A stretch of DNA of 64,000 nucleotides, from contig JANQQV010000008.1 in assembly GCA_028284865.1 (NCBI GenBank), positions 181,108-245,107 of the forward strand, written 5' to 3'. Position numbers and translations under genes: made by a program. The notes under the pieces were generated by a model. It did no database searches. It was not told where the DNA came from and saw nothing but the letters and a program-made list of their open reading frames with translations. The first letter of the stretch is position 1, and every line of letters starts with the position of its first letter. Origin of the DNA: Rhodothermales bacterium (GTDB lineage: Bacteria > Bacteroidota > Rhodothermia > Rhodothermales > UBA10348). Shown piece after piece: positions 1 through 7,647 of this stretch.

Positions 1-83
1 TCGTTTCGACCGTGCTGACACTGGTTGTGGTTCCTGCGCTCTACGCCCTACTCACCAAAGCACCTGAGTTCGAGATCGCGTAG
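1..83 (+). CDS. C-terminal end of an RND-family efflux transporter (partial)
   Basis: The window opens inside a reading frame (codons from position 3) that encodes 26 residues and stops with TAG at 81-83. The visible stretch reads STVLTLVVVPALYALL followed by a short polar tail. This is the typical last transmembrane helix of AcrB/CusA-type RND inner-membrane pumps, where 'TLxVVPxLY' is strongly conserved. The rest of the gene lies upstream of the window, so drug-type and metal-type pumps cannot be told apart. The next gene starts 38 bases downstream on the same strand and could be co-transcribed. Confidence 0.7.
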   Translation, partial: VSTVLTLVVVPALYALLTKAPEFEIA

Positions 84-121
84 AATGGCCGGCGTCCCAC
101 TCATCGCCAGCGAGTTTTGTC

Positions 122-478
122 ATGCGCAAGACACTCCTCCTTGAAGAAGTCGGCCTGTTCGGCCTGTCCCTGTTCATGTATACCCAGCTTCCCTACGGCT
201 GGGGGCTGTTTGCGCTTTTGATCCTGACACCGGATGTCTTCATGCTGGGATATCTGGCCGGAAAGCGCGTCGGAGCTTTGATATACAATATCGGCCATCA
301 CCGAGGACTGGCATTGGCCGTTTGGGGAATGGGGTACCACGTGGGTATCAGCTGGATCATGCTGATCGGCGTCATCCTTTTCGCTCACGCCAGTATGGAC
401 CGCATTTTCGGATATGGCTTGAAGTACGCGGATGACTTCAAGCACACCCACCTCCAGGAAATCGCTGATCAGACGTAG
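122..478 (+). CDS. DUF4260 family small membrane protein
   Basis: This gene encodes 118 residues with three or four hydrophobic segments, beginning MRKTLLLEEVGLFGLSLFMY. The pattern 'PDVFMLGYLAGKRVGALIYN', a short polar loop, and the ending 'DRIFGYGLKY...FKHTHL' match the DUF4260 family of integral membrane proteins of about 115-120 residues. The function of that family is unknown. Length and conserved ends fit the family, so the gene looks intact. It lies 38 bases behind the pump gene and 150 bases ahead of the Rrf2 regulator; nothing links it to nitrous-oxide respiration except position. Confidence 0.8.
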   Translation: MRKTLLLEEVGLFGLSLFMYTQLPYGWGLFALLILTPDVFMLGYLAGKRVGALIYNIGHHRGLALAVWGMGYHVGISWIMLIGVILFAHASMDRIFGYGLKYADDFKHTHLQEIADQT

Positions 479-593
479 TATCCGGCCAGAATCAGCACTC
501 AAACGCCCGTGTAGGGGAAACTTGCAATCGCCATGAAGAGGCTGTCAAGCCATTGCAGCGCAGGCTGTCGTTCGTAATTTAGGAATAGATAGT

Positions 594-609
594 CCTTAAT
601 TCCTTAATA
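594..609. promoter_or_regulatory. Candidate Rrf2 operator (degenerate copy)
   Basis: CCTTAATTCCTTAATA matches the perfect palindrome at 1079-1094 (read on the other strand) at 13 of 16 positions. It lies 20 bases before the Rrf2 start codon, where a bound repressor would block transcription or initiation. Autoregulation is common for NsrR/IscR-type proteins. Assignment to this regulator is inferred from position and similarity only. Confidence 0.5.
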
Positions 610-629
610 CCCTCAATAGCGAATCCTGA

Positions 630-1064
630 ATGCTCTCCAGCGCCTGCAGATATGGAATCCTGGCCTCGATTCATCTGGCTCGTCAAGATGCTGATGGATT
701 CGTACCGGTTCGCCAGATCGCCTCGAGCCTGGAAGTATCCGCCCCCTTCCTCTCGAAGATCATGCAGCAGCTGGTCAATGAAGACCTGCTGGACTCACTC
801 AGGGGGCCCACCGGGGGCGTCAAGCTTGCTCGCTCACCCAAGGATATTCGCGTGAACGACATCGTTCTGGCCATCGATGGCCGCAAGATGCTGGAATCAT
901 GTGTTCTGGGTCTCCCTGGATGTGGTTCCAATGCGCCGTGCCCCATGCATGCAGATTGGGCGGTCGTCCGGGAAAGTTTCTGCAAAATGCTGGAAGAAAC
1001 CACGCTAGCTGACTTGGCAAAGGACACGGACGCAAACGGCCTGCGCCTCACACCAACCGGCTGA
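630..1064 (+). CDS. Rrf2-family iron-sulfur regulator, NsrR-like
   Basis: The 144-residue product has an N-terminal winged helix (residues 1-70, start MLSSACRYGILASIHLA, with the wing 'LRGPTGGVKLARSP') typical of Rrf2 proteins. C91, C98 and C104 sit in 'CVLGLPGCGSNAPCPMH', the usual place for three cysteine ligands of an Fe-S cluster in NsrR/IscR-type sensors. The first spacing (C-x6-C-x5-C) differs slightly from IscR. Its position directly ahead of the nos genes and the related palindromes at 594-609 and 1079-1094 suggest it senses NO or redox state and controls both itself and the nos operon. The family is clear from sequence; the effector is inferred. Confidence 0.88.
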   Translation: MLSSACRYGILASIHLARQDADGFVPVRQIASSLEVSAPFLSKIMQQLVNEDLLDSLRGPTGGVKLARSPKDIRVNDIVLAIDGRKMLESCVLGLPGCGSNAPCPMHADWAVVRESFCKMLEETTLADLAKDTDANGLRLTPTG

Positions 1065-1078
1065 CCTTTTTTTATCCC

Positions 1079-1094
1079 TATTAAGGACTTAATA
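1079..1094. promoter_or_regulatory. Perfect 16-bp palindrome, candidate operator of the nos operon
   Basis: TATTAAG-GA-CTTAATA is a perfect inverted repeat of 7-base arms around a 2-base centre. It lies 15 bases after the Rrf2 stop codon and 35 bases before the cytochrome c start, in an AT-rich patch unlike the surrounding GC-rich sequence. A related copy precedes the Rrf2 gene itself. The likely ligand is the adjacent Rrf2 protein, which binds DNA as a dimer; this is an inference. Confidence 0.6.
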
Positions 1095-1129
1095 CTCTTT
1101 TATCCTCTGACTCATTCGCGTACATCCTC

Positions 1130-1591
1130 ATGAACCGCTCCATCCTACCTCTGCTCGCTCTCGTTCTCCTTTGCTTCGGCTGTGGATCAGGCACGCCCGA
1201 ATCGGCCGGCTCCACTGATGCTCCCGCAACGACAGCCGGACTGACAGAAGAACAATTGGAACACGGCATCGGACCGATTGAGGCCTTCGATCCCGGCCCT
1301 CTGGACGACGCCCTGGCTGACAAAGGCCTCGAGGTCTTCAACCTGAAGTGCTCAGCGTGTCACAAGATGGAAGGACGCTACGTGGGTCCCGAAATGGGCA
1401 CGATCGCAAATGAACGCTCTCCTGCATACATCATGAACATGGTGCTCAATCCCGCTGAGATGATTGAGAAACACCCTGAGGCGAAAAAGAAGTTCGCCGA
1501 ATTCATGACGCCCATGCCCAACCAGAACATTTCCGAGGATGAGGCCCGCGCCATCCTGGAGTATTTCCGCCGCGAAGCCGCCTCTCGTTGA
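1130..1591 (+). CDS. Lipoprotein c-type cytochrome of the nos operon
   Basis: The 153-residue protein begins with a lipoprotein signal, MNRSILPLLALVLLCFGCGS, with the lipidation cysteine near residue 18. A Thr/Ser/Ala-rich linker follows, then one class I haem domain with the CxxCH motif CSACH at residues 74-78. The likely distal Met ligand lies in 'FMTPMPNQNIS'. It is therefore probably membrane-anchored in the periplasm. In Bacteroidota nos clusters such a monohaem cytochrome precedes nosZ and is thought to deliver electrons to its CuA site. It is the first gene after the palindrome at 1079-1094 and nosZ follows 56 bases later, so it likely heads the operon. Confidence 0.9.
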   Translation: MNRSILPLLALVLLCFGCGSGTPESAGSTDAPATTAGLTEEQLEHGIGPIEAFDPGPLDDALADKGLEVFNLKCSACHKMEGRYVGPEMGTIANERSPAYIMNMVLNPAEMIEKHPEAKKKFAEFMTPMPNQNISEDEARAILEYFRREAASR

Positions 1592-1647
1592 GGCCGCCTT
1601 CTGAGCAGCTACCGAATTCCACCCCAACAACAGTCTGGTGCACAGAT

Positions 1648-3600
1648 ATGAAACGCACTACCACCTCCCGCATCATCGTACCCATCGCAGCCCTGCTGTT
1701 GATTGGTGTGATCGCAACCTCCTGCCAAACAGCTGAACAGGCCGGCTCAAGTGATGCCGCCAGCGCCGTCTATGTACCGCCTGGAAGCCACGACAGCTAC
1801 TACACCTTCTTCTCTGGCGGATTCTCCGGCCAGATGACCGTCGCCGGCCTCCCCTCCGGTCGTCTCTTGAAAACCATCCCGGTATTCTCGCAGCATGCTG
1901 AAAACGGCTGGGGGTACGATGAGGAGACCAAGGCCATGCTGAACACATCCTATGGATTCGTTCCTTGGGATGACTCCCACCACCCGCAGCTATCGCAGAC
2001 GGATGGCGTGCCGGATGGTCGCTGGGTGTTCATCAACGGCAACAACACGCCACGCATTGCCCGCATTGATCTGTCCACCTTCGAGACGCAGGAAATCGTA
2101 GAGATCCCGCTCTCTGCTGGCAACCACGCCTCTCCTTTCATCACGCAGAACTCGGAGTACGTCGTTGCGGCCACCCGCTTCTCCGTACCGATTCCGCAAC
2201 GTGACATCTCCATCGAGGAGTACAAGGAAGAGTTCAAAGGCACGATCTCCTTTGTTCGCGCCGACGATCCGGGCAACATGGAAGTGTCTTTCCAGATCAT
2301 GCTCCCGGGCTACGACTACGACGTCAGCCACGCCGGTAAAGGCCCCTCCCACGGTTGGGCATTCTTCTCGACCTACAACGTTGAGCAGGCCAACACCCTG
2401 AAAGAGGTGTTCGCCTCGCAACGTGACAAGGACTTCATCGCCGCCGTCAACTGGATGCGCGCTGAAGAATGTGTTGCCAACGGCGCCGCTGAGCGCTGGG
2501 ATGCGTCCTACCTGCGCAACTTCAAGCCGCACGGCGATATGGCCTTCACTGAAGAGCTTCGTGGATCAAACATGCTCTTCCCGGAAAACTGCGAAGGCCT
2601 GGTCTATTTCCTTCCCACCCCGAAATCCCCGCACGGTGTTGACGTAGATCCTACCGGCGAATACATCGTCGGTGGTGGCAAGCTCGCCACGGTGATTCCG
2701 GTCCACTCGTTCTCAAAAATGCTGGCTGCCATTGAAAACGAAGCATTTGAAGGCGAAATCGACGGTATCCCCGTGCTCGAATACGATGCCGTCATGGCTG
2801 GTGAAGTCGAGAACGCAGGTCTTGGACCACTCCACACTGAATTTGACGGACGCGGATTTGCCTACACGACGGCATTCCTTTCGTCTGAAGTCGTGAAGTG
2901 GGAAATCGGTACCTGGCAGGTCGTCGACCGCATCCCGGTTTACTATTCGGTCGGTCACCTCATGATTCCTGGTGGCGACAGCCGTGAGCCTTGGGGACAG
3001 TACCTCGTGGCCATGAACAAGATGACCAAGGATCGCTATCTGCCGACCGGACCCGAGCTGGCACACTCCGCTCAGCTGATTGACATCTCGGGCGACAAAA
3101 TGGAAATGCTGCTTGACTTCCCGACGATGGGCGAGCCCCACTATGCACAGGGTATCGCAGCCGATCTGGTCAAGGAAAACCAGGTGCAGATCTACCGCTT
3201 GGAAGACAATGAGCATCCGTACGCCACGCTGACTGAAGCCGATGCCCGCGTCGAGCGCGATGGCAACGAGGTGCACATCTACATGACGAGCATCCGCAGC
3301 CACTTCGCTCCCGACAACATCGAAGGCATCCAGGTTGGCGACAAGGTCTATTTCCACGTAACGAACCTGGAACAGGACTGGGATGTCCCGCACGGACTCG
3401 GAGTTATGGGCGCCAACGCGTCTGAGCTGCTGATCATGCCGGGCGACACCCGTACGCTGGTTTGGGAGCCAAAGGCCCCGGGCGTTTACCCATTCTATTG
3501 CACGGACTTCTGCTCGGCCCTCCACCAGGAGATGCAGGGATACGTCCGCGTCTCCCCGCGGGGCTCGAACGTTCCGATCTCTTTCCACACGGGTGGATGA
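1648..3600 (+). CDS. nosZ: Nitrous-oxide reductase NosZ, clade II (Sec type), probable lipoprotein
   Basis: NosZ reduces N2O to N2 in the periplasm. The 650-residue product contains the beta-propeller CuZ histidine segments (DVSHAGKGPSHGW, SPHGVDVDPTGEY, PLHTEFDGRGFAYT, GEPHYAQGI). It ends in a cupredoxin CuA domain with C618, C622, H626 and M629 in FYCTDFCSALHQEM. I chose the ATG at 1648; a frame open from a TTG at 1588 adds 20 residues without signal character and overlaps the upstream gene. From 1648 the N-terminus is MKRTTTSRIIVPIAALLLIG followed by an ATSC lipobox, with no twin-arginine motif. That fits clade II, Sec-exported NosZ and suggests lipid anchoring. All copper-ligand segments appear intact. 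Confidence 0.97.
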   Translation: MKRTTTSRIIVPIAALLLIGVIATSCQTAEQAGSSDAASAVYVPPGSHDSYYTFFSGGFSGQMTVAGLPSGRLLKTIPVFSQHAENGWGYDEETKAMLNTSYGFVPWDDSHHPQLSQTDGVPDGRWVFINGNNTPRIARIDLSTFETQEIVEIPLSAGNHASPFITQNSEYVVAATRFSVPIPQRDISIEEYKEEFKGTISFVRADDPGNMEVSFQIMLPGYDYDVSHAGKGPSHGWAFFSTYNVEQANTLKEVFASQRDKDFIAAVNWMRAEECVANGAAERWDASYLRNFKPHGDMAFTEELRGSNMLFPENCEGLVYFLPTPKSPHGVDVDPTGEYIVGGGKLATVIPVHSFSKMLAAIENEAFEGEIDGIPVLEYDAVMAGEVENAGLGPLHTEFDGRGFAYTTAFLSSEVVKWEIGTWQVVDRIPVYYSVGHLMIPGGDSREPWGQYLVAMNKMTKDRYLPTGPELAHSAQLIDISGDKMEMLLDFPTMGEPHYAQGIAADLVKENQVQIYRLEDNEHPYATLTEADARVERDGNEVHIYMTSIRSHFAPDNIEGIQVGDKVYFHVTNLEQDWDVPHGLGVMGANASELLIMPGDTRTLVWEPKAPGVYPFYCTDFCSALHQEMQGYVRVSPRGSNVPISFHTGG

Positions 3601-3649
3601 GACTGGTGAATGACTCTGGTGGAGAACGCCGGAGGATGATTTGACCGCG

Positions 3650-3678
3650 GTTCGGGGGCCGCGCAGCGGCCCCCGAAC
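3650..3678 (+). terminator. GC-rich hairpin between nosZ and the nosL-fusion gene
   Basis: A perfect 13-base inverted repeat (arm GTTCGGGGGCCGC, 3-base loop GCA) lies 49 bases after the nosZ stop and 45 bases before the next gene. No U-tract follows, so full intrinsic termination is unlikely. More plausible roles are partial termination or a 3' stability structure that keeps nosZ mRNA above the accessory genes. Confidence 0.6.
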
Positions 3679-3723
3679 ACCGTTTGGACCACGACTTACA
3701 CTCCCCTTTAAACGACCAAACAC

Positions 3724-4746
3724 ATGACGCAACGTAGCCGCATCATTCTCGCCCTTGCTGGCCTGATGCTGGTTGTGATGTACGTCGCACCGCTGTGGCG
3801 CATCGAGCTGGAAGCGCCTCAGTATCCGGAAGGACTCGGTCTGCATATCATGATCGATGACATCCAGGGCATCAGCGAATTCGACCTGATGAAGATCAAC
3901 CAGCTCAATCACTATATCGGGATGCAGGAAATCGTCCCGGACGCTATTCCGGAGCTGCGAATCATGCCCTGGCTGGTCGCCGGATTGATTGGTCTCGCGC
4001 TCCTGGCTGCAGGCACTGGCTCGCGACTCCTGTTTACCATGTGGGTCAGCCTGTTCATGCTGACCCTGATCGTTGGCCTCGTCGACTTCTGGTTATGGGA
4101 GTACGATTACGGCCACAACCTGGATCTGGAGCATGCCGCCATCAAGGTGCCAGGCATGTCGTATCAACCTCCCCTCATCGGATCCAAGCAGCTACTCAAT
4201 TTCCGCGCGACCTCCTGGCCGGCATTGGGTGGTTGGACTGCCGTGATCTCATGCTTGACCGGCATGATTCTTTGGTGGAAAACACGCCCAGCCCGTCAGA
4301 GCGGAAGCTCGACCACATCGGTCGCTGCAGCAGCCTTGCTCGCGCTGACCGTGACGGCTTGCACCCCCGGACCTGAAGCCTTCCACTTTGGAGAAGACAT
4401 CGGTGCACATTGCCGGATGCCCATTTCCGATACCCGATTCGCCTCTCAGGTGGTCATGGATACTGGCAAGGTCTACAAATTTGACGCCATCGAATGCATG
4501 GCTAACTGGTTGGCTGCCCATGACCAGGAAGCCGTGCACTCCGTCTGGGTCTCAGATGCCCTGGGCTCCGGGACGCTGATCGAAGCCGATGAGGCCGTCA
4601 TCGTGCGCAGTGAGGATATCCGTTCGCCCATGGGAGCAGGATTGGCTGCTTTCCAGACCCGGGAAGCCGCCGCAGAAGCCATGGGCGAAAGCCCCATGGA
4701 AATCCTGTCCTGGAGCGCCCTCGTTGCTGAATCGCCAGCTGCCTGA
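3724..4746 (+). CDS. Nos-cluster membrane protein fused to a NosL copper-chaperone domain
   Basis: The 340-residue protein has two parts. Residues 1-200 carry an N-terminal transmembrane segment, the loop 'APQYPEGLGLHI...NQLNHYIGM' seen in a membrane protein that often follows nosZ in Bacteroidota, and further helices near residues 80-125 and 160-185. Residues 213-340 resemble NosL, the Cu(I) lipoprotein that supplies the CuZ centre, with 'HCRMPISDTRFASQVV' (C230, M232), 'YKFDAIECMANWL' and a typical NosL ending. A hydrophobic stretch ending LTVTAC (C213) just before the NosL part looks like the remains of a lipoprotein signal. Two ancestral genes seem to have joined in frame. The stop overlaps the nosD start (TGATG), which indicates translational coupling. 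Confidence 0.8.
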   Translation: MTQRSRIILALAGLMLVVMYVAPLWRIELEAPQYPEGLGLHIMIDDIQGISEFDLMKINQLNHYIGMQEIVPDAIPELRIMPWLVAGLIGLALLAAGTGSRLLFTMWVSLFMLTLIVGLVDFWLWEYDYGHNLDLEHAAIKVPGMSYQPPLIGSKQLLNFRATSWPALGGWTAVISCLTGMILWWKTRPARQSGSSTTSVAAAALLALTVTACTPGPEAFHFGEDIGAHCRMPISDTRFASQVVMDTGKVYKFDAIECMANWLAAHDQEAVHSVWVSDALGSGTLIEADEAVIVRSEDIRSPMGAGLAAFQTREAAAEAMGESPMEILSWSALVAESPAA

Positions 4747-6011
4747 TGTTGGCCCGCCGCACCCATATCACGCTCTGCTCGCTGTTGCTGATGATCATTG
4801 CCTGGGTACCGGCTCATGTGCACGGCCAGTCCATTGGTGAACGCGTAGCTGCCAGCAGCCCTGGTGATATCGTGACCATCGAGGCAGGCGTCTACACCGA
4901 GGCTCCGATCATTATCCAACATCCCTTGACCTTGATTGGAGAGACAGGAGCCATTATCCGGGGCGCCGGGGACCATGAATTGCTGGTCGTCGACGCCGAT
5001 TCAGTGACCATCCAGGGCTTCCAGTTCGAACGTGTCGACAAGACGTTCCTCGAAGATCGGGCTGCGCTGCGGATCGCCGGTGCCTCTCACTGCCGGATCC
5101 TCGACAACACGTTTGACGATGTCTTCTTCGGCATTTACATGGCCAAAGCGCATGCATGTGCCATCGAGGGCAACACGCTTTCAACGACCATCGAGAACGA
5201 GACCAGTGGTGGAAACGCGATCCACTCCTGGTATTCCACCGACCTGTTCATCCAGAACAACACGATCGATGGATTCAGGGACGGGATCTACCTCGAGTTC
5301 ACCGACGACTCCGTTGTCCAGAACAACGTCTCGACCGAGAATCATCGCTATGGTCTCCACTTCATGTTTTCGGACCGATGCGCCTATCGCAACAATCGGT
5401 TCGTTGACAACCGGGCCGGGGTCGCCGTCATGTACGCGGACGGCATCCTCATGCATGACAACGAATTCACTCGTGCATGGGGGACCTCGGCTTACGGTCT
5501 CCTGCTCAAGGAAATCCGTGACGGCGAGCTGATCGGCAATCGCTTCTCGGAAAACACCACAGCCGTGTTCATGGAGGCAACCGATCGCATGCAGATCGAG
5601 CACAATCAGTTTGCGAACAATGGCTGGGCGCTGAGAATCATGGCCAATGCCATCGACAACACGTTCACGGCCAATGACTTCGTAGGCAACACATTCGATG
5701 TGGCCACAAACAGCCGCTCTGCGCCCAGCTCCTTCGCGGGCAACTACTGGGATCGATACGCAGGCTACGACCTGGACGCCGACGGCGTAGGGGATGTCCC
5801 ATTCCGTCCGGTCACGCTCTTCTCACTGATTGCCGAGCGCCACGAATCCGCGCTGTTCCTCTACCGAAGCGTTCTCGTCGATGTCTTGAACGCTGCTGAA
5901 CGCATCATGCCCGCCATGACGCCAGTTGATCTCGTGGATGCTGAGCCGCTCATGGCGCCCACGATCGACCCCGACCAGGGAACACCCATCAGTCAGACGG
6001 TCCTTCGCTGA
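4746..6011 (+). CDS. nosD: NosD, periplasmic copper-site maturation protein
   Basis: The 421-residue protein begins with a Sec signal peptide (about residues 1-27, ending VPAHVHGQ). It then has repeated right-handed beta-helix (CASH) rungs such as 'HCRILDNTFDDVFFGIYMAK', 'IQNNTIDGFRDGIYLEF' and 'YRNNRFVDNRAGVAVMYADG'. This is the architecture and length of NosD, which works with the NosFY transporter to assemble the CuZ centre of N2O reductase. The Asn-rich rungs and the 'GNYWDRYAGYDLDADGVGD' segment near residue 335 are typical. The start codon overlaps the preceding stop, and nosF follows after 32 bases. Confidence 0.95.
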   Translation: MLARRTHITLCSLLLMIIAWVPAHVHGQSIGERVAASSPGDIVTIEAGVYTEAPIIIQHPLTLIGETGAIIRGAGDHELLVVDADSVTIQGFQFERVDKTFLEDRAALRIAGASHCRILDNTFDDVFFGIYMAKAHACAIEGNTLSTTIENETSGGNAIHSWYSTDLFIQNNTIDGFRDGIYLEFTDDSVVQNNVSTENHRYGLHFMFSDRCAYRNNRFVDNRAGVAVMYADGILMHDNEFTRAWGTSAYGLLLKEIRDGELIGNRFSENTTAVFMEATDRMQIEHNQFANNGWALRIMANAIDNTFTANDFVGNTFDVATNSRSAPSSFAGNYWDRYAGYDLDADGVGDVPFRPVTLFSLIAERHESALFLYRSVLVDVLNAAERIMPAMTPVDLVDAEPLMAPTIDPDQGTPISQTVLR

Positions 6012-6043
6012 CCCTCCCCCCTTTTCACCCGACCTGCGGCTCC

Positions 6044-6781
6044 ATGCACCTCATGCAACCCATCCAGATCACTGACCTGCACAAATCGTTCGGTCCCGTG
6101 GATGTGCTCAACGGCGTCGACCTGACCTTCCACCCGGCTGAAACCACAGCCATCGTGGGTCCGAATGGCGCTGGGAAAACGACGCTCATCAAGTGCATCC
6201 TCGGCTTGACCCATCCCGACCGGGGTGATATTGATGTACTCGGTCAATCGATCGACCAGGGCGTGACGTATCGCGACCAGATCGGCTACATGCCGCAACA
6301 CGCCCACTTCCCTGAGAACCTTTCGGGGCGGCAAATGATGAGCATGATCCGTGCCCTTCGCGCGGCATCCGACGATGGCGACACCGACATCGATCACTCA
6401 TTGATCCGCACGCTGCAGCTGGAAGCAGACCTCGACAAACCCTTCCGTGTCCTTTCCGGTGGAACGAGACAGAAGATCTCAGCCCTGTTGGCCTTCATGG
6501 TGCGACCCGCCATCCTGATTCTGGATGAACCAACAGCAGGTCTCGATCCGGTATCCTCAGCGGCCCTCAAGGATCACATCATGGAGCGTCGTGATGAGGG
6601 CGCTAGCGTCGTGCTGACTTCCCATGTCCTTGCCGACCTGGAAGAGCTTGCCGACCGGGTAGTCTTCCTGCTTGATGGTCGCATTCGATTCGATGGCGCC
6701 CTGGACGACTTGCGCAGCATGACGGGCGAACACCGCCTGGAGCGCGCCATTGCCACATTGCTTGAAGGAGAAGCCGCATGA
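6044..6781 (+). CDS. nosF: NosF, ABC-transporter ATPase for NosZ maturation
   Basis: The 245-residue protein is a canonical ABC ATPase: Walker A GPNGAGKTT at residues 39-47, a Q-loop near 'IGYMPQHAHFPE', signature LSGGTRQK, Walker B AILILDEPTAGLDP, and the H-switch 'VVLTSHV'. It should sit on the cytoplasmic face with NosY as its permease and energise sulfur or copper-site assembly via NosD. The first ATG is used; a second ATG three codons later (6053) is equally possible. The last four bases overlap the nosY start (ATGA), so the two proteins are probably made in step. Confidence 0.95.
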   Translation: MHLMQPIQITDLHKSFGPVDVLNGVDLTFHPAETTAIVGPNGAGKTTLIKCILGLTHPDRGDIDVLGQSIDQGVTYRDQIGYMPQHAHFPENLSGRQMMSMIRALRAASDDGDTDIDHSLIRTLQLEADLDKPFRVLSGGTRQKISALLAFMVRPAILILDEPTAGLDPVSSAALKDHIMERRDEGASVVLTSHVLADLEELADRVVFLLDGRIRFDGALDDLRSMTGEHRLERAIATLLEGEAA

Positions 6782-7578
6782 AATCATCGAGTTCAACCCT
6801 GCGAATCATCCAATTCCAGTTCCAGGATGCCCTGAGCAGTCGCTGGTTGCTGGTCCACACCTTGATCTATTTGCTTATCGCTGAAGGCCTGTTGATGTCT
6901 TCCGGCTTCACGGACAAGGCGCTGGTCAGTCTGGTCAACGTGGTGCTGTTGCTGGTGCCGCTGGTGGCCCTCCTCTTCGGCGTCATCCATCAGTACACCA
7001 ATCGGGACTACACGATCTGGATGCTGACGCAGCCGCTCAAACGACCGAACCTGTTTTCAGGTCTTTATCTCGGGTTGACGGTGCCCATGGTCCTCTCGTT
7101 CAGCGTCGGCATCACATTGCCCTTCCTGTGGCACGGTGGCCTGGCCGCGGGACAAGCTGTCCAACTGATTACCCTCCTTGGCCTGGGTGCAGCGCTGACC
7201 TTCTCAGGCGTTGGCGTGGCCGCCAGCCTGGCCATCCGGTTTGCCGATCGGGTCCGGGGCATCGGACTCGCATTGGTCATCTGGTTGGTCTACGCGCTCC
7301 TGTTCGATGGCCTGATTCTGATGGGAATCTCCGTGTTCGGCAACTGGCCGATCGAAAAAGCGCTCATCGGAGCCATGCTCTTGAATCCGATCGACCTTTC
7401 CCGGCTGATCCTGCTCCAGACCTTCGACGCTGCAGCCATGCTGGGCTACACAGGCGCTGTATTCTCGCGATTCTTCGGCAGCGGGATGGGGATGATCATC
7501 GCCTCTGTCACCCTGTTGCTTTGGGTGGCATTTCCTGTCTGGTTGGCCAGCCGGCTGTTCCGCAAACAGGATTTCTAG
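6778..7578 (+). CDS. nosY: NosY, ABC-transporter permease for NosZ maturation
   Basis: The 266-residue protein has about six transmembrane helices and the ABC-2 permease layout of NosY. It begins with a cytoplasmic coupling segment (IIQFQFQDALSSRWLLVHTL) and has the motif 'NRDYTIWMLTQPLKR' after the second helix, corresponding to the 'sRpiR..sYlG'-type segment of NosY. It forms the membrane part of the NosDFY machine. The start overlaps the nosF stop by four bases. This is the last gene of the operon; the next gene is convergent, and a weak hairpin lies at 7624-7641. Confidence 0.93.
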   Translation: MKSSSSTLRIIQFQFQDALSSRWLLVHTLIYLLIAEGLLMSSGFTDKALVSLVNVVLLLVPLVALLFGVIHQYTNRDYTIWMLTQPLKRPNLFSGLYLGLTVPMVLSFSVGITLPFLWHGGLAAGQAVQLITLLGLGAALTFSGVGVAASLAIRFADRVRGIGLALVIWLVYALLFDGLILMGISVFGNWPIEKALIGAMLLNPIDLSRLILLQTFDAAAMLGYTGAVFSRFFGSGMGMIIASVTLLLWVAFPVWLASRLFRKQDF

Positions 7579-7623
7579 ACGGGACTGGCTACACCCAGGA
7601 CAGGTGTTTTCCCAAGACGTTCG

Positions 7624-7641
7624 TCGCCCCTGTACGGGCGA
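7624..7641. terminator. Weak hairpin at the end of the nos operon
   Basis: TCGCCC and GGGCGA flank a 6-base loop between two convergent genes, 45 bases after nosY and just before the end of the reverse-strand hydrolase gene. There is no U-tract on either strand, so it is at best a partial bidirectional terminator. Confidence 0.3.
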
Positions 7642-7647
7642 ACCCGA

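Noticed and set aside
2713..3912. 399-residue reverse-strand open frame across nosZ
   Set aside because: It is antisense to a clear nosZ gene, rich in His/Val/Arg as expected from reverse reading of GC-rich codons, and has no recognisable domain.
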